From contig JANTQA010000033.1 of assembly GCA_027625915.1 (NCBI GenBank), positions 9,362,001 through 9,426,000 of the forward strand: a stretch of DNA of 64,000 nt. The letters run 5' to 3'. The stretch comes from Anaeramoeba flamelloides (taxonomy: Eukaryota > Metamonada > Anaeramoebidae). The position numbers and the translations under genes are program-made. Of the stretch, positions 51,101 through 63,704 are shown piece by piece (position 1 is the stretch's first letter; every line of letters begins with the position of its first letter). The notes below the pieces were generated by a model. That model was not told the origin of the DNA. It ran no database searches and worked only from the letters and a program-made list of their open reading frames with translations.

Positions 51101-54100
51101 AGCAGCAGCAGCAGCAATAAATATAACGAAAAGGCTATTAATAAAAAAGAAAAAATTTCAATAATTTTAGAAGAAACTATTAACTCTAATACTTTAGAAA
51201 CGACCGTTTTCTTTTCTTGCTCGGCGCATGAAAACTTACCAACTGATCCAAATATGCCAGCAGATTTATTCACATCATGCTTAACAACTCCAATAAAAAT
51301 GGCACTAAGGTGGCACCTTTGCTCCAAATTTAGTTCTAATACCTTAATCCAGAAAATAAATTTGGACATGATCGAAGATATTCCAGGAAAGTTAAGTGAT
51401 CGATCAACAATTTTAGGTGAATTATATTGGATTTTTACTTCCATTACAGACTCAATTGCTTGGAACACACTATCAAACAATTATTTCCAAAAATTGTATC
51501 GACAAGATTTGCTCATTGCATCATTGTTTAGAAACTTTTTATTAGCCGAAAGGATCATGAAATCATATAACTGTAATCCATATACGATCCCGTTAATTCC
51601 AGAAACATATAAGCACGAATTGTGGAACAATTGGGATTATGTTGTTGATTCATGTTTATCCCAACTAAATAGTGTTGAAAATAAAAAAAACTATTCAATT
51701 GAAAATCACTTCAATGAAATTATTTTGAATAATTCAAGAAAATTTTTAATTCTAAGAAACCAAAATACCAGAAGCACAAAACGAAAAAAGAAAAAAAAAA
51801 AAAAAAAAAAAAAGAAAAAGAAAAAGAAAAAAAATCTTGTTAATGAAAATAATAGCATGCTAAGCAATATCAAGATGAATAGTAATAGTTTGAATAATGG
51901 CAATAATTTCATTCAGAATAATGATAATCAAATCATTAATAATGTTAGCATTAGCAATATTCAAAATAATATTAACTCGGTTAATTTGACAAACCAAAGC
52001 AATAATAAATCCAACACAAATAATAGCAATAAGTTTATCAAATATAAGCAATTAAATTTTTTTAATGATCAATTAACAAGCTTTAAAGTATGGCTAAATT
52101 CTGGTCGAAACGAAGCAATTGGAGTGGGGCAATTATCAATTTTGCTACAAGCGCTGTTGGGCCAGTCTTATCGTAAAAGGGCATTGAACTTATTAGCAAG
52201 GTTTTTAGATTTAGGCCCATGGGCAGTCAACAAGGCATTATCGGTGGGGATTTTACCCTACATATTAAGGCTATTAAAGGCACCAGTAACTGAATTGCGA
52301 TCGGTTTTGGTATTTATTTGGGCAAAGATTTTAGCCTTTTCTCCAAATTGTAAATTGAGGCTAATGGATGAAAATTATTATTTATATTTCATTGTTGCAT
52401 TAGTGTCACCAACTGTTGATAAAGACCAATATTCCTTATCTGCATTTGTGCTATCAATTATCTTATCAGATTTGCCAATGGCTAAAATTACGTGCCATCA
52501 ATTAAAGATTTTAAAAATTTGTTTACGCAGATTGGGCGACGAGGACCCTAATGTGAGGAAATGGATTTGCTTTTGCCTCGCCAAATATTGGGAAGACTTT
52601 GAACAGGGGAAAAACGCAGTAATCAATGAAGGCGCAGAGACAATTTTAGCGCCGTTAATAAACGATGATGTACCCGAAGTTCGAGCCAGCGCCGTTTATG
52701 CCCTATCAGCACTTTTGGGTGGCTACCAAGAAAATTATCTTTTAGAGGAAAGATCTGAAATAATTAGCTTTCAAATGAAAATTTGTCTAATACTCATTAA
52801 CGCTTCTTCAGATATTAGTTATCTAGTGCGCTATGAATGCTTATTAACCACCATTAAATTTATTGTTTTATATTATGATATTATTAAAAAAATTGTCAAA
52901 AAAACTTTAAATTACCAATTCCAAAAAAAAAAATTTTTTCAAAAGAAAATTGATAAAAATGCAAATGAGAAAACAAAAAATGGAAAGAGATATTCATATA
53001 AAACAAAAGAAAAAAAAATTCAAGAAAATTTTTTAAAGTTTTTAAGGCAAATTGACGAAAATGATCAAAATGATCCAAATGGAAATAATAATTATAATAA
53101 AAAAAAAAAGAATAAAAAAAAACCCAAATATTCCAAACTTGTTAGACAGCAAACTTCACCCAATTTAAGAAGAAGAAAGGAATTTAAATTTAATAATAAC
53201 AATAGTGTAAATGACGATCACAATAATTTTTTATACCCCCAAAAGAAAAAGTTAAATTCACCCAAGTCTTTTAATATGAATGTAAATAATAAAAAAAAAA
53301 ATAAAAACTTTAGTAGATCATTTGAAAATGAAATTAAAAATTTATTACCAAATGAAAATTTAACACAAAAGGAATACAATCAAAGCAAGCAAAGTGGCAA
53401 AAACAAGAGTAGGGACAAGAGTGGTAGTAGGAGTGGCAGCAGGAGCAGGAGCAGGAGCAAGAGCAAGAATGATGAAAGTGAAGTATATTCCTATCAAGAT
53501 TCAGACAACTCATTGGAAGACTCAAGTATTACTCAGGATAACGATTTAATAACAAGTAAAAATGAAATAAAAAGCATTAGTACCGAATCTGAAAATGAAT
53601 TAAAAATTAAAAATTATTTGAAAAATAAAATTAAAAAAAAACGAAATACGAAAAATAAGAATAAAAATAAAAAGCAAAATAAAAATAAAAGTAAAAGCAA
53701 AAGCAAAAGCAAAAGCAAATCAAAAAAAAAAAAGCAAAAAAAAAAAGAAAAGCAAAATGATCAAAGTAATACCACAGGTACAAATGAATTTTTTTTCACA
53801 AATCATTTTGCTGAGCAATCTTATTTAAATAAAGTCTTATTAAGAAACGAAGACATGTTAAAAACTTCCAAATCAGATAATTATTTATCTTCATTAAATT
53901 TGGATTTTAATGATAAAAACCATGAATTTTATACTATTCTATTATATCTATGGAATTGTTTAATTAATTTTTCCAATGATCCATATCCCAATATTGAAAA
54001 ATTGGCGAATAAAATATTAGATAATTTTTTTTTATTCTGGTTTCTTCAAAAAAAAAAAAAAATGAAACAAAGACAAGCCAATATTAATATTTCCATTCAC

Positions 54101-56587
54101 AAAGATAACATAAAAAATGAATCAAATTTAATTAACAAACACAAATCATATACATTCACAGATCCTCTTCACCAAAAAAAAAAAAAAAAAAAAAATAAGC
54201 AAAAAAGAAAAAAAAGAAAATTACATAAAAAAAACGAAAAAATAAATAATAGCAATAGTATGAAGAAAAATAATATTAATTTAAATAATCTTTTGCATAA
54301 ATATTTAAATAATCTTTTGCAACAAAGTAAAAGTAGACTATATGAATGGTATGTAACATGCTTTTTAAATTCCTTAATATTTTTAAATGAAGAAGAAAAC
54401 GAACAATATCATGAATTATTCCTAAATAGTAATGATAATAATCAAAATAGCCGTAATAAAAATTTAAATAATAATAATAATAATAATAGCAATAATAGGA
54501 GTGGTAATAGTAATAATAATTTTAAAAATAAATACAATCAAATGAATACAGAAAATATTTTTAATAATAAGAATAAACTTGCGAATAATAACTTTAATGA
54601 AAATGAGAAAGGCAATAATAGTAATAAAAATAAAAATGATTATATTGTGCAACATAATTATGAAAAGAAAGAAAATGCAAATTCAAATAATACTTCAAGT
54701 TGTAATAAAACGAATGAAAAACTCAATTACCCGAGTAATACATTATTATTGGATCAATTATTGAAAAAAACTTCAACAACAATACCATTTCAAGGTCGAA
54801 TGTTGGACCAATTGACTCTCAATAAAAGAAGATTATCAACAAACAACAAGTTTATGAATAATAATAATCGTAAGAATAATAATAATGGCCATGGTAGTAG
54901 TAAAATAAATAACCACAGAAAAATTAATAATAGTAATAATAATGTGAATAATAATGCGAATAATACGAATAATGATAACGATGACGGCAACGATAATAGC
55001 AGTACTAATAGCAGTAGTAGTAATCGCAACACCAACAATAATAAATTTAATATGGGTGCAAATGAGAGCAATAATAATGATAACTATAATCTAAATTCTT
55101 TCCACTCACAAAAATTTTTAAATTACTATAAAAATAGCTCGAGAAAAAGAATTATTGACAGAACAAAAATTACCTCAAGAACATTATTCTCGAAGGAGAA
55201 TATGAAAAATGTAACATTTGAAGAAGAAATTTCAACAACAAACTCATCCTTTAAGGCGTCAATTAAAAAATTGCTGTTACATCCATATGAAACTTATTAC
55301 ATCGGATCATCCAAGAAGAATGAAATCTATATATTTAATTGGAACAAGCAGTCAAGCCAAATAATTAACAGTTTCAATAATGGGAATAACAAATCTCAAA
55401 AAATTAATTCACTTTCGTTAATCAACGATGAAAGTGATGCGTTTCTAATGGTAGGAAGCAATGATGGCGTCATTAGAATCTGGAAAAACATTTGTGGCCA
55501 AGCGGAAGGAAATAATGACAACGACAGTAATCAAAACAAAAAATCTAGTTATTCCACGTCCACGTCCACATCCACAACCACAACGACATCGTCTTCAACG
55601 CCCTTTTCCACGCCCTTTTCTTATTCCCTATCCATCACCCAAGATCCGGATTCCTCATTTTCCAAATTTGATTCCTTTTACCGCTCCAAATATAGATTCA
55701 ATAATTTTATCGGCCCATACCAAAGCAAATCAAAAACGGAACTCGTAACAAATTGGGTTGCGTTCCCAAAGTTAAAGCAATTTAACAGCTATGATTATTA
55801 TTCCAATTATTTAAAAAAAAAATCACAAATCAAAATTACAAACCAAAATTCAAAAAGTAGCAAGAAAAAAAAAAAAAGCCGTTCACATGACTTCAATATG
55901 AAATCCAATTTGGAAAACAAAAAAAATTATAACAATTTTGGTATGATTGTGGAGTGGAACCAAGAAAAGGGCGAGATAATTGCCTCGAGCGACTCTTCCA
56001 AAATAATTAAAATCTGGGACGCACGAACGGAAAAAATCAAATTGCAACTTTCGACGGGGATCAAATCGCCATTGACCTGCTTAAAATCGAACGAAGACAC
56101 AATTCTATATGCCGGGGGCGCAGATGGATCGGTCTTGATCTATGACACGAGAGAGAAAAGCAATTCCGGGCTTATAGAAAAATTCGGAAACCATTATTCG
56201 CCTTTGGTCAATGTCTGCACACGCAAATTTAATACCACCAATTTAATATCAGGGTCCAAGGACGGCCAGATCATTTTTTGGGACCTCAGAATGAACTCCT
56301 CAATTTGGTCATTGTCGTCTTTCCAAAACAACGAAGATATAATGACTTCAATGGATGTTCACAATTTTGCACCCTTTATTGCCATAGGATCAAAATCTCA
56401 ATTTATTAACATCTATGATATTAATGGCAAATTGATCACAAACGGGAAAAAATGGAAAAATAAATATTCAAATAAAATAAGCTATATCAATTCGGTCAAA
56501 TTCCACCCGTATAGACCCCTATTAACTTTTAGTACAGATTCAATAGTCGCAACAATCGCTCCTCTTGATTTTTCCAAAAAGAAATAA
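45146..56587 (+). CDS. rptor: Raptor (TORC1 scaffold), two exons
   Basis: Raptor is the substrate-recruiting scaffold of TOR complex 1. Exon 2 (50564-56587) has the full family order. First is the raptor N-terminal caspase-like domain, with GICLNIGIDPPD, the His motif YYNGHGVPKPT near residue 145 and the Cys motif FDCSSAG near 189, then LPADLFTSCLTTPIKMALRW. Next is a HEAT region with LLARFLDLGPWAVNKALSVG and FIWAKILAFSPNC near 550-825. Last are C-terminal WD40 repeats near 1606-2055, such as GSNDGVIRIWK and IIKIWDART. Exon 1 (45146-45289) ends PLEDWETKSK; joined in phase 0 to TQTVIGILG it recreates the family's DWR.K...KTV start. Total about 2,055 residues, longer than human (1,335) because of Asn, Lys and Ser-rich inserts, including a poly-Lys run near 455-471 and a long Asn-rich region between HEAT and WD40. 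Family identity is firm. The first-exon assignment rests on homology and phase. Confidence 0.92.
46785..48012 (+). mobile_element. TTAA-flanked inverted-repeat element, copy 2, in the Raptor intron
   Basis: Aligns colinearly with 37522-38737. The left end follows TTAA and is degraded (GGTGATAATACC); the right end is TTTACTAATCCC followed by TTCA, one change from TTAA. Shared interior blocks include TTTGATCCATTTTTC, AAAACCACTAAGTT and ACTCTTGATATTTGAAAAAG. Non-coding. A run of eight G lies near 47980. Confidence 0.75.
49054..49551 (-). CDS. Putative spliced gene antisense within the Raptor intron (C-terminal part)
   Basis: Product not recognised. Three minus-strand exons fit together in phase: 49551-49443 (FIEWLRLPRPIAIFRRTYPK then AGHSSST), 49375-49198 (SQHHTMVPQNSPNVST, FKLPSWHSSLQLGHFNSIW) and 49146-49054 (FMNSVNDFPSFIPLPNTLKN, stop TAA). 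Donors are GTTAAG and GTAAGA, acceptors CTCAAG and AACAAG; introns are 67 and 51 bp. The composition is balanced and unlike the surrounding Phe/Lys-rich noise, and local G+C is raised. The 5' exons were not found; the first listed exon begins after a CAG. The plus strand of the same region also has short open frames, so strand is not certain. Together these give about 125 residues with no obvious membrane span or catalytic motif. It might be a decayed gene inserted in the intron. Confidence 0.4.
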
Positions 56588-57730
56588 ATAATTTAAATTA
56601 ATTTTTATTTTATGATATTTTTATGTTATTCTTTTGATTGGCTTTCTTTTTTATTCTATCAATTTATTAATTTTTTTTTAAAAGTTTTTAATTCTATTTA
56701 TTATTCAAATTAGAATGATAATTTATTTATTTTTGTTTAAAAATTCATTTTTTATTTTTTATTTTATTTTAAAAAAATCAAATAAATCAAAATTTAAAAA
56801 ATTTTACATTTTTAAATCTTAAAAGAATTAATTTTTTTATTATCATTTCGAATTTTTTGAGAGATTTTTTGAAAAACAAATTCAACATTTTTTTAATTTT
56901 TTACTTTTTGATAATTTCAATGATAATAAATAATATTGGTTAATAATCGTAGTAGAAAAAAAGTGAAACACGTATTTTAATTTTGAACCTTAATAGAATC
57001 ACAGAAACATGAAAATGAAAGAGTCAGATCAATTAATAAAAGAATAAATAAATCAATAAACACAAAATGTAGGATTCAACACAATAACGGTTTTTTTGAT
57101 ACTCTCTTTTGGTATATGGGATTTTTCTTAGATTGATAAAATATTAAAAATATGTTCAAAAAATTGACTTTTTTTGAGTTCTCCAAAGCCACTCAAACAA
57201 TTTTGATAAAGAAAGGAGATTTTTGTTGTGTTTGTTGGTCTGATTGAAAATAATATAATGTATATTATTTGGAGTTAATTGATTTCTTCTTTTAATTGAT
57301 TTTATTTTTTGTTTTGATAAAGTTCCTATTAAGGTTCACAATAAAAAACCGCGTTTCACTTTTTTTTCAACAACTGTAAAAGATCTTTGATCAAAAAATA
57401 TTTTTAAAGATATTTAACAATTTAAAGAAAAATCCACTTTTCCGTGTTCTGAATATATTTTTTTTTAATATAATAGTAAAAAAATTTAATAATTTTTTGC
57501 TTCTTGAAAAGAGTTTGTTTTATTATATTTTAAAATTATTTTAAATTTTAATAAACATCTTTGAAATAGAGAATCAATTAATTTGAGACTATTAAAGAAT
57601 TATTTGTAGATTTGAATTAAATAAAATTTTTATTTTCATAGATTTTCCGTTAGGTTATTTTTACTTTTAAGAAATAAACAGAAAATTTAATAAATTTTGA
57701 GTTTATTTCAAAAAGTAATAAAAAAAAAGT
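56588..57730. other. Gene-free stretch after Raptor
   Basis: AT-rich, starting with the Raptor 3' untranslated region. No frame or repeat was recognised before the ACGGCACT tract. Confidence 0.45.
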
Positions 57731-58600
57731 TAGGCACTTTACGGCACTCTACGGCACTCTACGGCACTTGACGGACACTTTCATTAGGTGTTTTTTTAAT
57801 TTTCGAAATAAACAGAAAATTTTTGAAATTTTCAGTTTATTACAAAAAGCAAAAAAAAAAAACACAGTTAGGTTTTTTTGAGTTTTCTGTTTATTTGGAA
57901 AAACAATTGATTTTTTCTTTTTTTTTTTTTTAGTTTTTGAAATAGACCCAAAATTTATTAAAATTTTCTGTTTATTTCTTAAAACTAAAAAAAACCTAGA
58001 ACATTTCACAGATAAAACAGAAAACCTCAAGAAAACCTAGGCACTTGACGGGCACTTGACGGGCACTTTTTGTTCGGTATTCTTGAGTTTTCTGTTTATT
58101 TCGAAAATAAATAGATATAACAGAAAACCACAAGAAGATACTTTTGTTCAATTTTCCAGAATTTGAAAGATAACAAGTAAAATCAAAGATTTATCTATAT
58201 TCTTTTGTATTCTGGAAAAGCGCTTTTAGATTTTTTTTAATTCCAGAAATAAAAAGAAAATTTATGAAATTTTATTTTAATTTCTTAAATTAAAAAAAAG
58301 TGATGTTAGATTTACTTGAGTTTTCTATTTATTTGGAAAATAATTATAGTTTCGTTAGTTTTTTTTTGAGTTTTCTATTTATTTGTGAAGTTTTTTAGGT
58401 TTTTTTTTACTTTAGAAATAAACAGAAAATTTATTAAAATTTTCGGTTTATTTCTAAAGTAAAAAAAACCTAACGAAAATCTATTGATTTTCCGAATAAA
58501 TAGAAAACTCAAAAACCCTAACGAAAATCGATAGATTTTACAAAGAAAATAGAAAACACAAAGAAAACCTAGGTACTCTACGGCACTCTACGGCACTTGA
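57731..58600. repeat. Satellite-like tract of ACGGCACT and AAACAGAAAA motifs
   Basis: Three clusters of short tandem units built on ACGGCACT(C/T)T lie at 57731-57779, 58038-58070 (variant GACGGGCACTT) and 58569-58600. Between them are about fourteen copies of AAACAGAAAAT or its complement ATTTTCTGTTT in both orientations, plus CCTAACGAAAATC units. The two orientations can pair into stems. The minus-strand frame at 57749-58030 simply translates these repeats. No terminal duplication was found. A foldback element or a young satellite is possible. Confidence 0.65.
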
Positions 58601-59124
58601 TGAAAACTTTTGTTTTGTTTTTATAAATTTTGATATAAACTTAAAATCATAGAGTTATACACAATTCTTTTTGAATTACAAAACCATTCGAAACGGATTA
58701 TTTATCATCAGTTATTTTTTTTTTTCATAATTAAGTTTTTTTAGATGAATAGAGTGTTATCAAAACAATTAGTTATTATCTATTCAAAGAAATATCCTAA
58801 AGTTGAATTTAACTATTTTTCATTTTTACATCAATTTAAAAATTTTTACCATAAAATAAACCTTTTTTTCTTCATCTAGATACTTCTTAAAAATTAAAGT
58901 AATATTAAGAGCAATAAACACAATAACCTCAACAATATGAATTTCTGGACCGTTGGTTATATTCTATATCAACTTCTATATGAATATGGGAAAAATGGTA
59001 ATTTAAGTAATAATTTGATATAACTTTGAATTTTCTATTTTATTTTTTCAAACTAGTTTTATGAAAATATTATTTTATCATCTTTTAAATAATTCCTTAA
59101 CCTTTTCAAACAGTTTCAGTAATA
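58601..59124. other. Gene-free stretch
   Basis: AT-rich sequence between the satellite-like tract and MITE copy D; nothing recognised. Confidence 0.5.
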
Positions 59125-59408
59125 CTATTTGGTGCAAAATATTTGGATCATAATTTTCATTTAGTTTTCTAAAATTGTAATTTATAAATTGTATAACCAT
59201 TTCAAATTTTTACTCTTATAACTAGTCGAAATTCTTAATTTACTTTGGGAATTGGGAACTTTGAGGTTTTTAATTCTTAATTCAAGCTTAAATTATTAAT
59301 TAACCATTCAGAAATTGGGAATTTTGGAGAATTTATTTTAATTCTTGGAATGTGTTGTTTTTGGAAAGCTGAATGAAAATTTTGATCTATTTATTTTACA
59401 ATTAACAG
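59125..59408. mobile_element. TA-flanked MITE, copy D, upstream of BRE1
   Basis: A 284-bp copy of the MITE family, flanked by TA (59123-59124 and 59409-59410). The right end AAATTTTGATCTATTTAT...TTAACAG is close to copy C; the left half is longer and more diverged. It ends 124 bp before the BRE1 start codon. Confidence 0.65.
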
Positions 59409-59532
59409 TAATTCAATTTCTTCAAACAAATACTCACCCTCTTATTTCAAAATAGCGAAAATCAACCTTTCCCTTAATTCATCCGGAATTTAAATAACTC
59501 ATTTTTTTTATTTTATTCACATCCAACAATTA

Positions 59533-62269
59533 ATGATTGAAGAGGAAATAAATTTGGAAAATTTTGATTATGAGACTTCCATTAAACAATATAAGCAACA
59601 ACAAGAAGAAATTAATGAATTAAATCATGAAATTGAAGAACTTAATGACCAACAAAGAAATTATATTAACAAATTTGAATTTGTAGACAAAGAATGGAAA
59701 CAGGTAACGTAATAAAGATCTTTTTCAAAATTTTACTTCTTCGATTACTTCACTCTTGTTAGGTTATTCTTTTTGTTGTACAAGCAATTTTTGAAAAATG
59801 ATTTTTCTTTTCATTACACAACAAGTTGTGGTTGTTTTTGGAAATTGAAAGAAAAAAAAAATGAATTACTTTTTTTTTTTTTTTATTTTTATTTTTGTTA
59901 TTCACAGATTTTATTTAAATTATTTTTTTTTTACCTTTTACAAAACAACCTATCCCAACAAAAATGCAAAAAAAAAAAAGCTAAAAAATGAATTAATTTA
60001 CCAACTACAAAAAGTGAGCTTGAGGCCCGTTAATATTTCGCCAATCAAAACAGATTTTTTATCGTCGATTTTAGGCGATCCCCAAGAGGTTGAAAATGTT
60101 ACGAATTTGCATTTTGGGGAATTAAAAAGCCAAATCTGTGAATTGTTTAATGAATTGGTGACTGAAGTTGACGATCAGGAGCAAACAAATACCAAGAAAA
60201 CAGAAAATGTCATGGATGTTGAAAAGGAAGAAGAACACAAAGGACGATCTCCAAAGCAAAACGAGACACAAATAACTAAAGAAGAATTAAAAGAAAGCAT
60301 CAATATGATAAAAAAAGAAATTGAAAGCTTTGACGAAGAGAGCAAACTCGTTGAAATTCAAAAAGAGGATTTCAAGAACCAAAAAAAAAAATATGAAAAA
60401 GAAATCAAAAATTTTGAGGTTGACTTGGATCAAAAAATTAATGAGAACGGAATATTGTCAGCAAAGCTTTTAACCAAGAAGGAACAATTTGGTTCTATTA
60501 AAAAAGAAGCCGATGTCAAAAAGAAAACGGTTAAAGCTCTCAAGGAACAAAAGACAATAAAAAAAGAGGATCAAACCCAGCAAAAAGAGCAAAAAGAGCA
60601 AACGCAATTCTTAGAATTAGAGCTGTCCAAGCTCAAAAGGGAATTAGAAGAACAAGAGCTCATTAACAAAGAGCTCTTGAAAAAAATTGAAAAGGAAATT
60701 AAAGAAAAAAATGCATTGCGCTATAAATGCGAAGAGATTGAGAACGAATTAGAGTTTTTGCCAGAAGAGAAGCTATCCAAAGTACGCTTTTATTCTGAAT
60801 TGCAAATGAAGGCAGCCTTATCACAAAAAGAAATAATAAATCAAAGGCAGAATATTGTAAGATTGGGAGAAACTGTAAATGAGAGCTTTTTAAACTATTA
60901 TGAACAAAAAAAGCAACTAGACGAGGAAACACAAAAGGAAAAAAGCTCTCTTGAAAAGGAATTAAGTAACTTGATTGAAAGGTGGTTTAATGCAAAATCT
61001 GAATACGATCAATTGAGATATAGATTTAATTTAGAAAATGGATCTGATTATTCTGCGAATTGCTTTGAAGAAATCCGTGAAATGATTCGAGTGAAAAATG
61101 AGGAATGTAACGTTTATAAATCAGAAAATACGTATTTGTCAGAGCGTATTAAAGAATTACAGAATTGGCTGAATGAGAATTCATCAGATTACATTTCAAT
61201 AAATAATGGAAAATATCAAAATGACAATGTCAGTGATGACGATGATGAAAGAAAAAAAGAAAGGGGGAAGGGGACGGGAAAAGAAAAAGAAAAACGAAAG
61301 CTTTATATTCCAAGAAAAGAAAAATTATTAAAGCAAGAATATTTTACAATTCAAAATCTGGAAGAATTTTTGGAATTGTTAAACAGTGAAATACTCGATA
61401 GGGAAACAGAAATTTCAAAGCAGAAGGACCTAATTAATTCATTGATTAAAAATATCGAAAACATCGGCAAATCGTGTGCTGAAACAGGCGAATTAAAAAA
61501 TATCTTTACAAAAAAAATAAATGAAAAAGATGATGCGATAATTAAACACGTCTCTGATCAAAACGAATTAAATATTTCAAAACAAAAATTGGATCAAGAA
61601 AATGAACAATTAAAATTGAAAATTTCTGAAATAACCAATAAATTCACAGAATCTGTCACACGGCTAAACCAATTAAATATCAAAATTAATGAACTTGAGA
61701 CCCATAATAAAAAATTATATGAGGAAAGTTTGCAAATCACTACAACTTTAGAAAGAGAACGACAGGAATCAAATGATCTCTTCCAAAATATAAAAATTTT
61801 AGAGTCTCATCTAGATCAAGCTAAACTATCTCACCAATACCTTACCCAGAAGGTAAATTCAATTACTAGTAATATTAATGATGAAAAAATGAAGAATGAC
61901 CAAATGATTGAAGAGATAAAGCAATTAGCGAAAAAGGAAATTGAAATTAAAAAATTAAAAGAATTAAAGCAGAAACAGCAGCAAGATAAATTGCAAAAAA
62001 GGAAAGACGATTATGACGAACAGAAAAATGATGACGATAATGACGAAAATGAAGAGCAAAAATTATTAAATTATCAAAAAATGGTAAAATGCTTTATTTG
62101 CGATCGAAATCTGAAAAGTGTTATTTTAAAAAATTGCCATCATACTTTTTGTAACGATTGTATTAATGAACGATTGCGTTTAAGATTGCGCAGCTGTCCA
62201 TTATGCTCAACAAAATTTACGAAGGAAGATATAAAACCTTTTTTTCTGAATAGCGAACACAAATATTAA
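59533..62269 (+). CDS. bre1: BRE1/RNF20-40-like E3 ubiquitin ligase, two exons
   Basis: Bre1 proteins are RING E3 ligases that, with the E2 Rad6, monoubiquitinate histone H2B during transcription. Exon 1 (59533-59703) encodes a short coiled coil ending FEFVDKEWKQ, in the place of the family's NRYWSQ. A 277-bp intron (GTAACG...AAAAAG, 59704-59980) joins in phase 0 to LKNELIYQLQ, giving about 819 residues (yeast Bre1 about 700, human RNF20 975). Most of the protein is charged coiled coil. A Glu/Lys/Gly insert lies near residues 470-500. The C-terminus is a C3HC4 RING near 758-806: KCFICD, LKNCHHTFCNDC and SCPLC, with all eight zinc ligands present, followed by FTKEDIKPFFL as in Bre1 RINGs. An alternative acceptor at 59907 leads to an early stop and is rejected. 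The coiled-coil plus RING order and RING sequence support Bre1 over generic RING proteins. Confidence 0.88.
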
Positions 62270-63704
62270 TTGATTGATATCAAATAGTTTCAGAATATCG
62301 TTTTTTGTCGAAAATGAAAATTATTAATCTGTTTTTTTTTTTTTATTATAAAATATTTTGTATTTGAATCAACGCATCTATATTAATATCAAAATTAGAC
62401 TGATATGTTTTTTTATATATACTACTTGATTTAGATACCTATTTTGAAATATTATCTGTAAAAAAACAGAAATTTAAAAAGCTAATAATTTTCCTTCTAT
62501 CTCCAAATTAATTTTAAATTCATATTTTTAGTTTAAACACATAAATAAATTCACTTTTTTAATAAATTTACTTGTCACTTTGTTTTTTTTTTTTCAAAAA
62601 TTCGATTAAAAAGCCAAGCCATTTCCTAAAAAGCATAGCAAATGCGTTTTTAAAAATTGTTTTTATGAAACTCAATTCTAATTAAACTATTTAAAGAGCC
62701 TGCATTGTTAATTATTCCTCATTTATTGAATCTTAATAAAAAACCTAATTTGTTTTGAAGAAACTCAGAACACAAATGATGGATTTACAAGTTTGTGCTC
62801 TCGGTCTCTCTTGTTTTGGTTTAGACACAATCGCCTTGTTGTGATTTAAGTTTGGTATTGAAGAACAAACAACAAATAAGATTGTTCGTAGTGATATAAG
62901 ATGACTTTGTGAGGATTTCGAAGAATGAGGATAAATATCATCTTAACACAAAAAGAATATCATTATTTAGGGTTTAGAGGGTGACTCAAGAATAATACTA
63001 ACCATCAAGCTTAAAACCAGGACATTTTTAAATGATCAGAAAAATGGAATGTTCTGAGGTTTGAAAATTTTCTAGTTTTTAGGTTTGACAATAAGTCTTG
63101 AATAATTGATTTATTTTTCTTGTTTTTTTAAAACAAAGTTATATTTGTAAAGTTATATGTTCATTCAAACAATCAGAAATTACAAAAAGTGAGATTTCCT
63201 AAAAGTAAGAATTCTTTTGCAAATTTTTCGTTGTCGTTTTTTGATCCAAAAACCAAACCAAAAAAGAGATGCGGATCTTTTGACTGAAAATTAATTACAA
63301 AACAAGAGTTTTCTATTTTGACAAAAGAGAACTCATTTCTCAAAAGTTGTTCAAGGAGTTTCTCAATTTCGGATTTCATGGTAAAGTTGGTTAAATTAAG
63401 CATTCTTTTAGCTCTCTGGAAAAAAAAAGTTTCATAGATTGTCTTGATCTTTACAACACTCAATTCTGTTGTAAATAAACAAAATTGTCTTTAACTTCAA
63501 TTTTGTCTGACTTTTAAATTGGCAAAAAAAAAATTGGCTGTTCTTTTTGAATTCTCAAAAAAATATTTCGCTTTGTAAAAATAAAAATTCGATAAAGGAT
63601 TAGAAAGTGAATTTAAGAACTGTTGATTTGAAAATTAAGTGTGAATTATTTTTCGATTAGGATTTATTTTTTCAAGTTTTTGTTCAAATTGAATTGCTTT
63701 TGGA
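62270..63704. other. Gene-free stretch after BRE1
   Basis: AT-rich. Contains a partial copy of the TTAA element at 63163-63360 and otherwise no recognised gene; 62760-63000 is slightly more mixed in base composition but has no open frame of note. Confidence 0.45.
63163..63360 (+). mobile_element. Partial copy 4 of the 1.2-kb TTAA element
   Basis: About 200 bases match positions near 38470-38655 of copy 1 in the same orientation: AAATTAC.AAAAGTGAG, TTTTGCAAATTTTT, GATCTTTTGACTGAAAATT and CTCATTTCTCAAAAGTTG are shared. Neither terminal repeat is present, so it is a truncated relic. Confidence 0.6.

Noticed and set aside
59773-59991. Frame at the 5' side of BRE1 exon 2 as the true start
   Set aside because: It lies within the intron as inferred; the exon from 59533 joins in phase at 59981 and restores the family pattern, whereas this frame stops.
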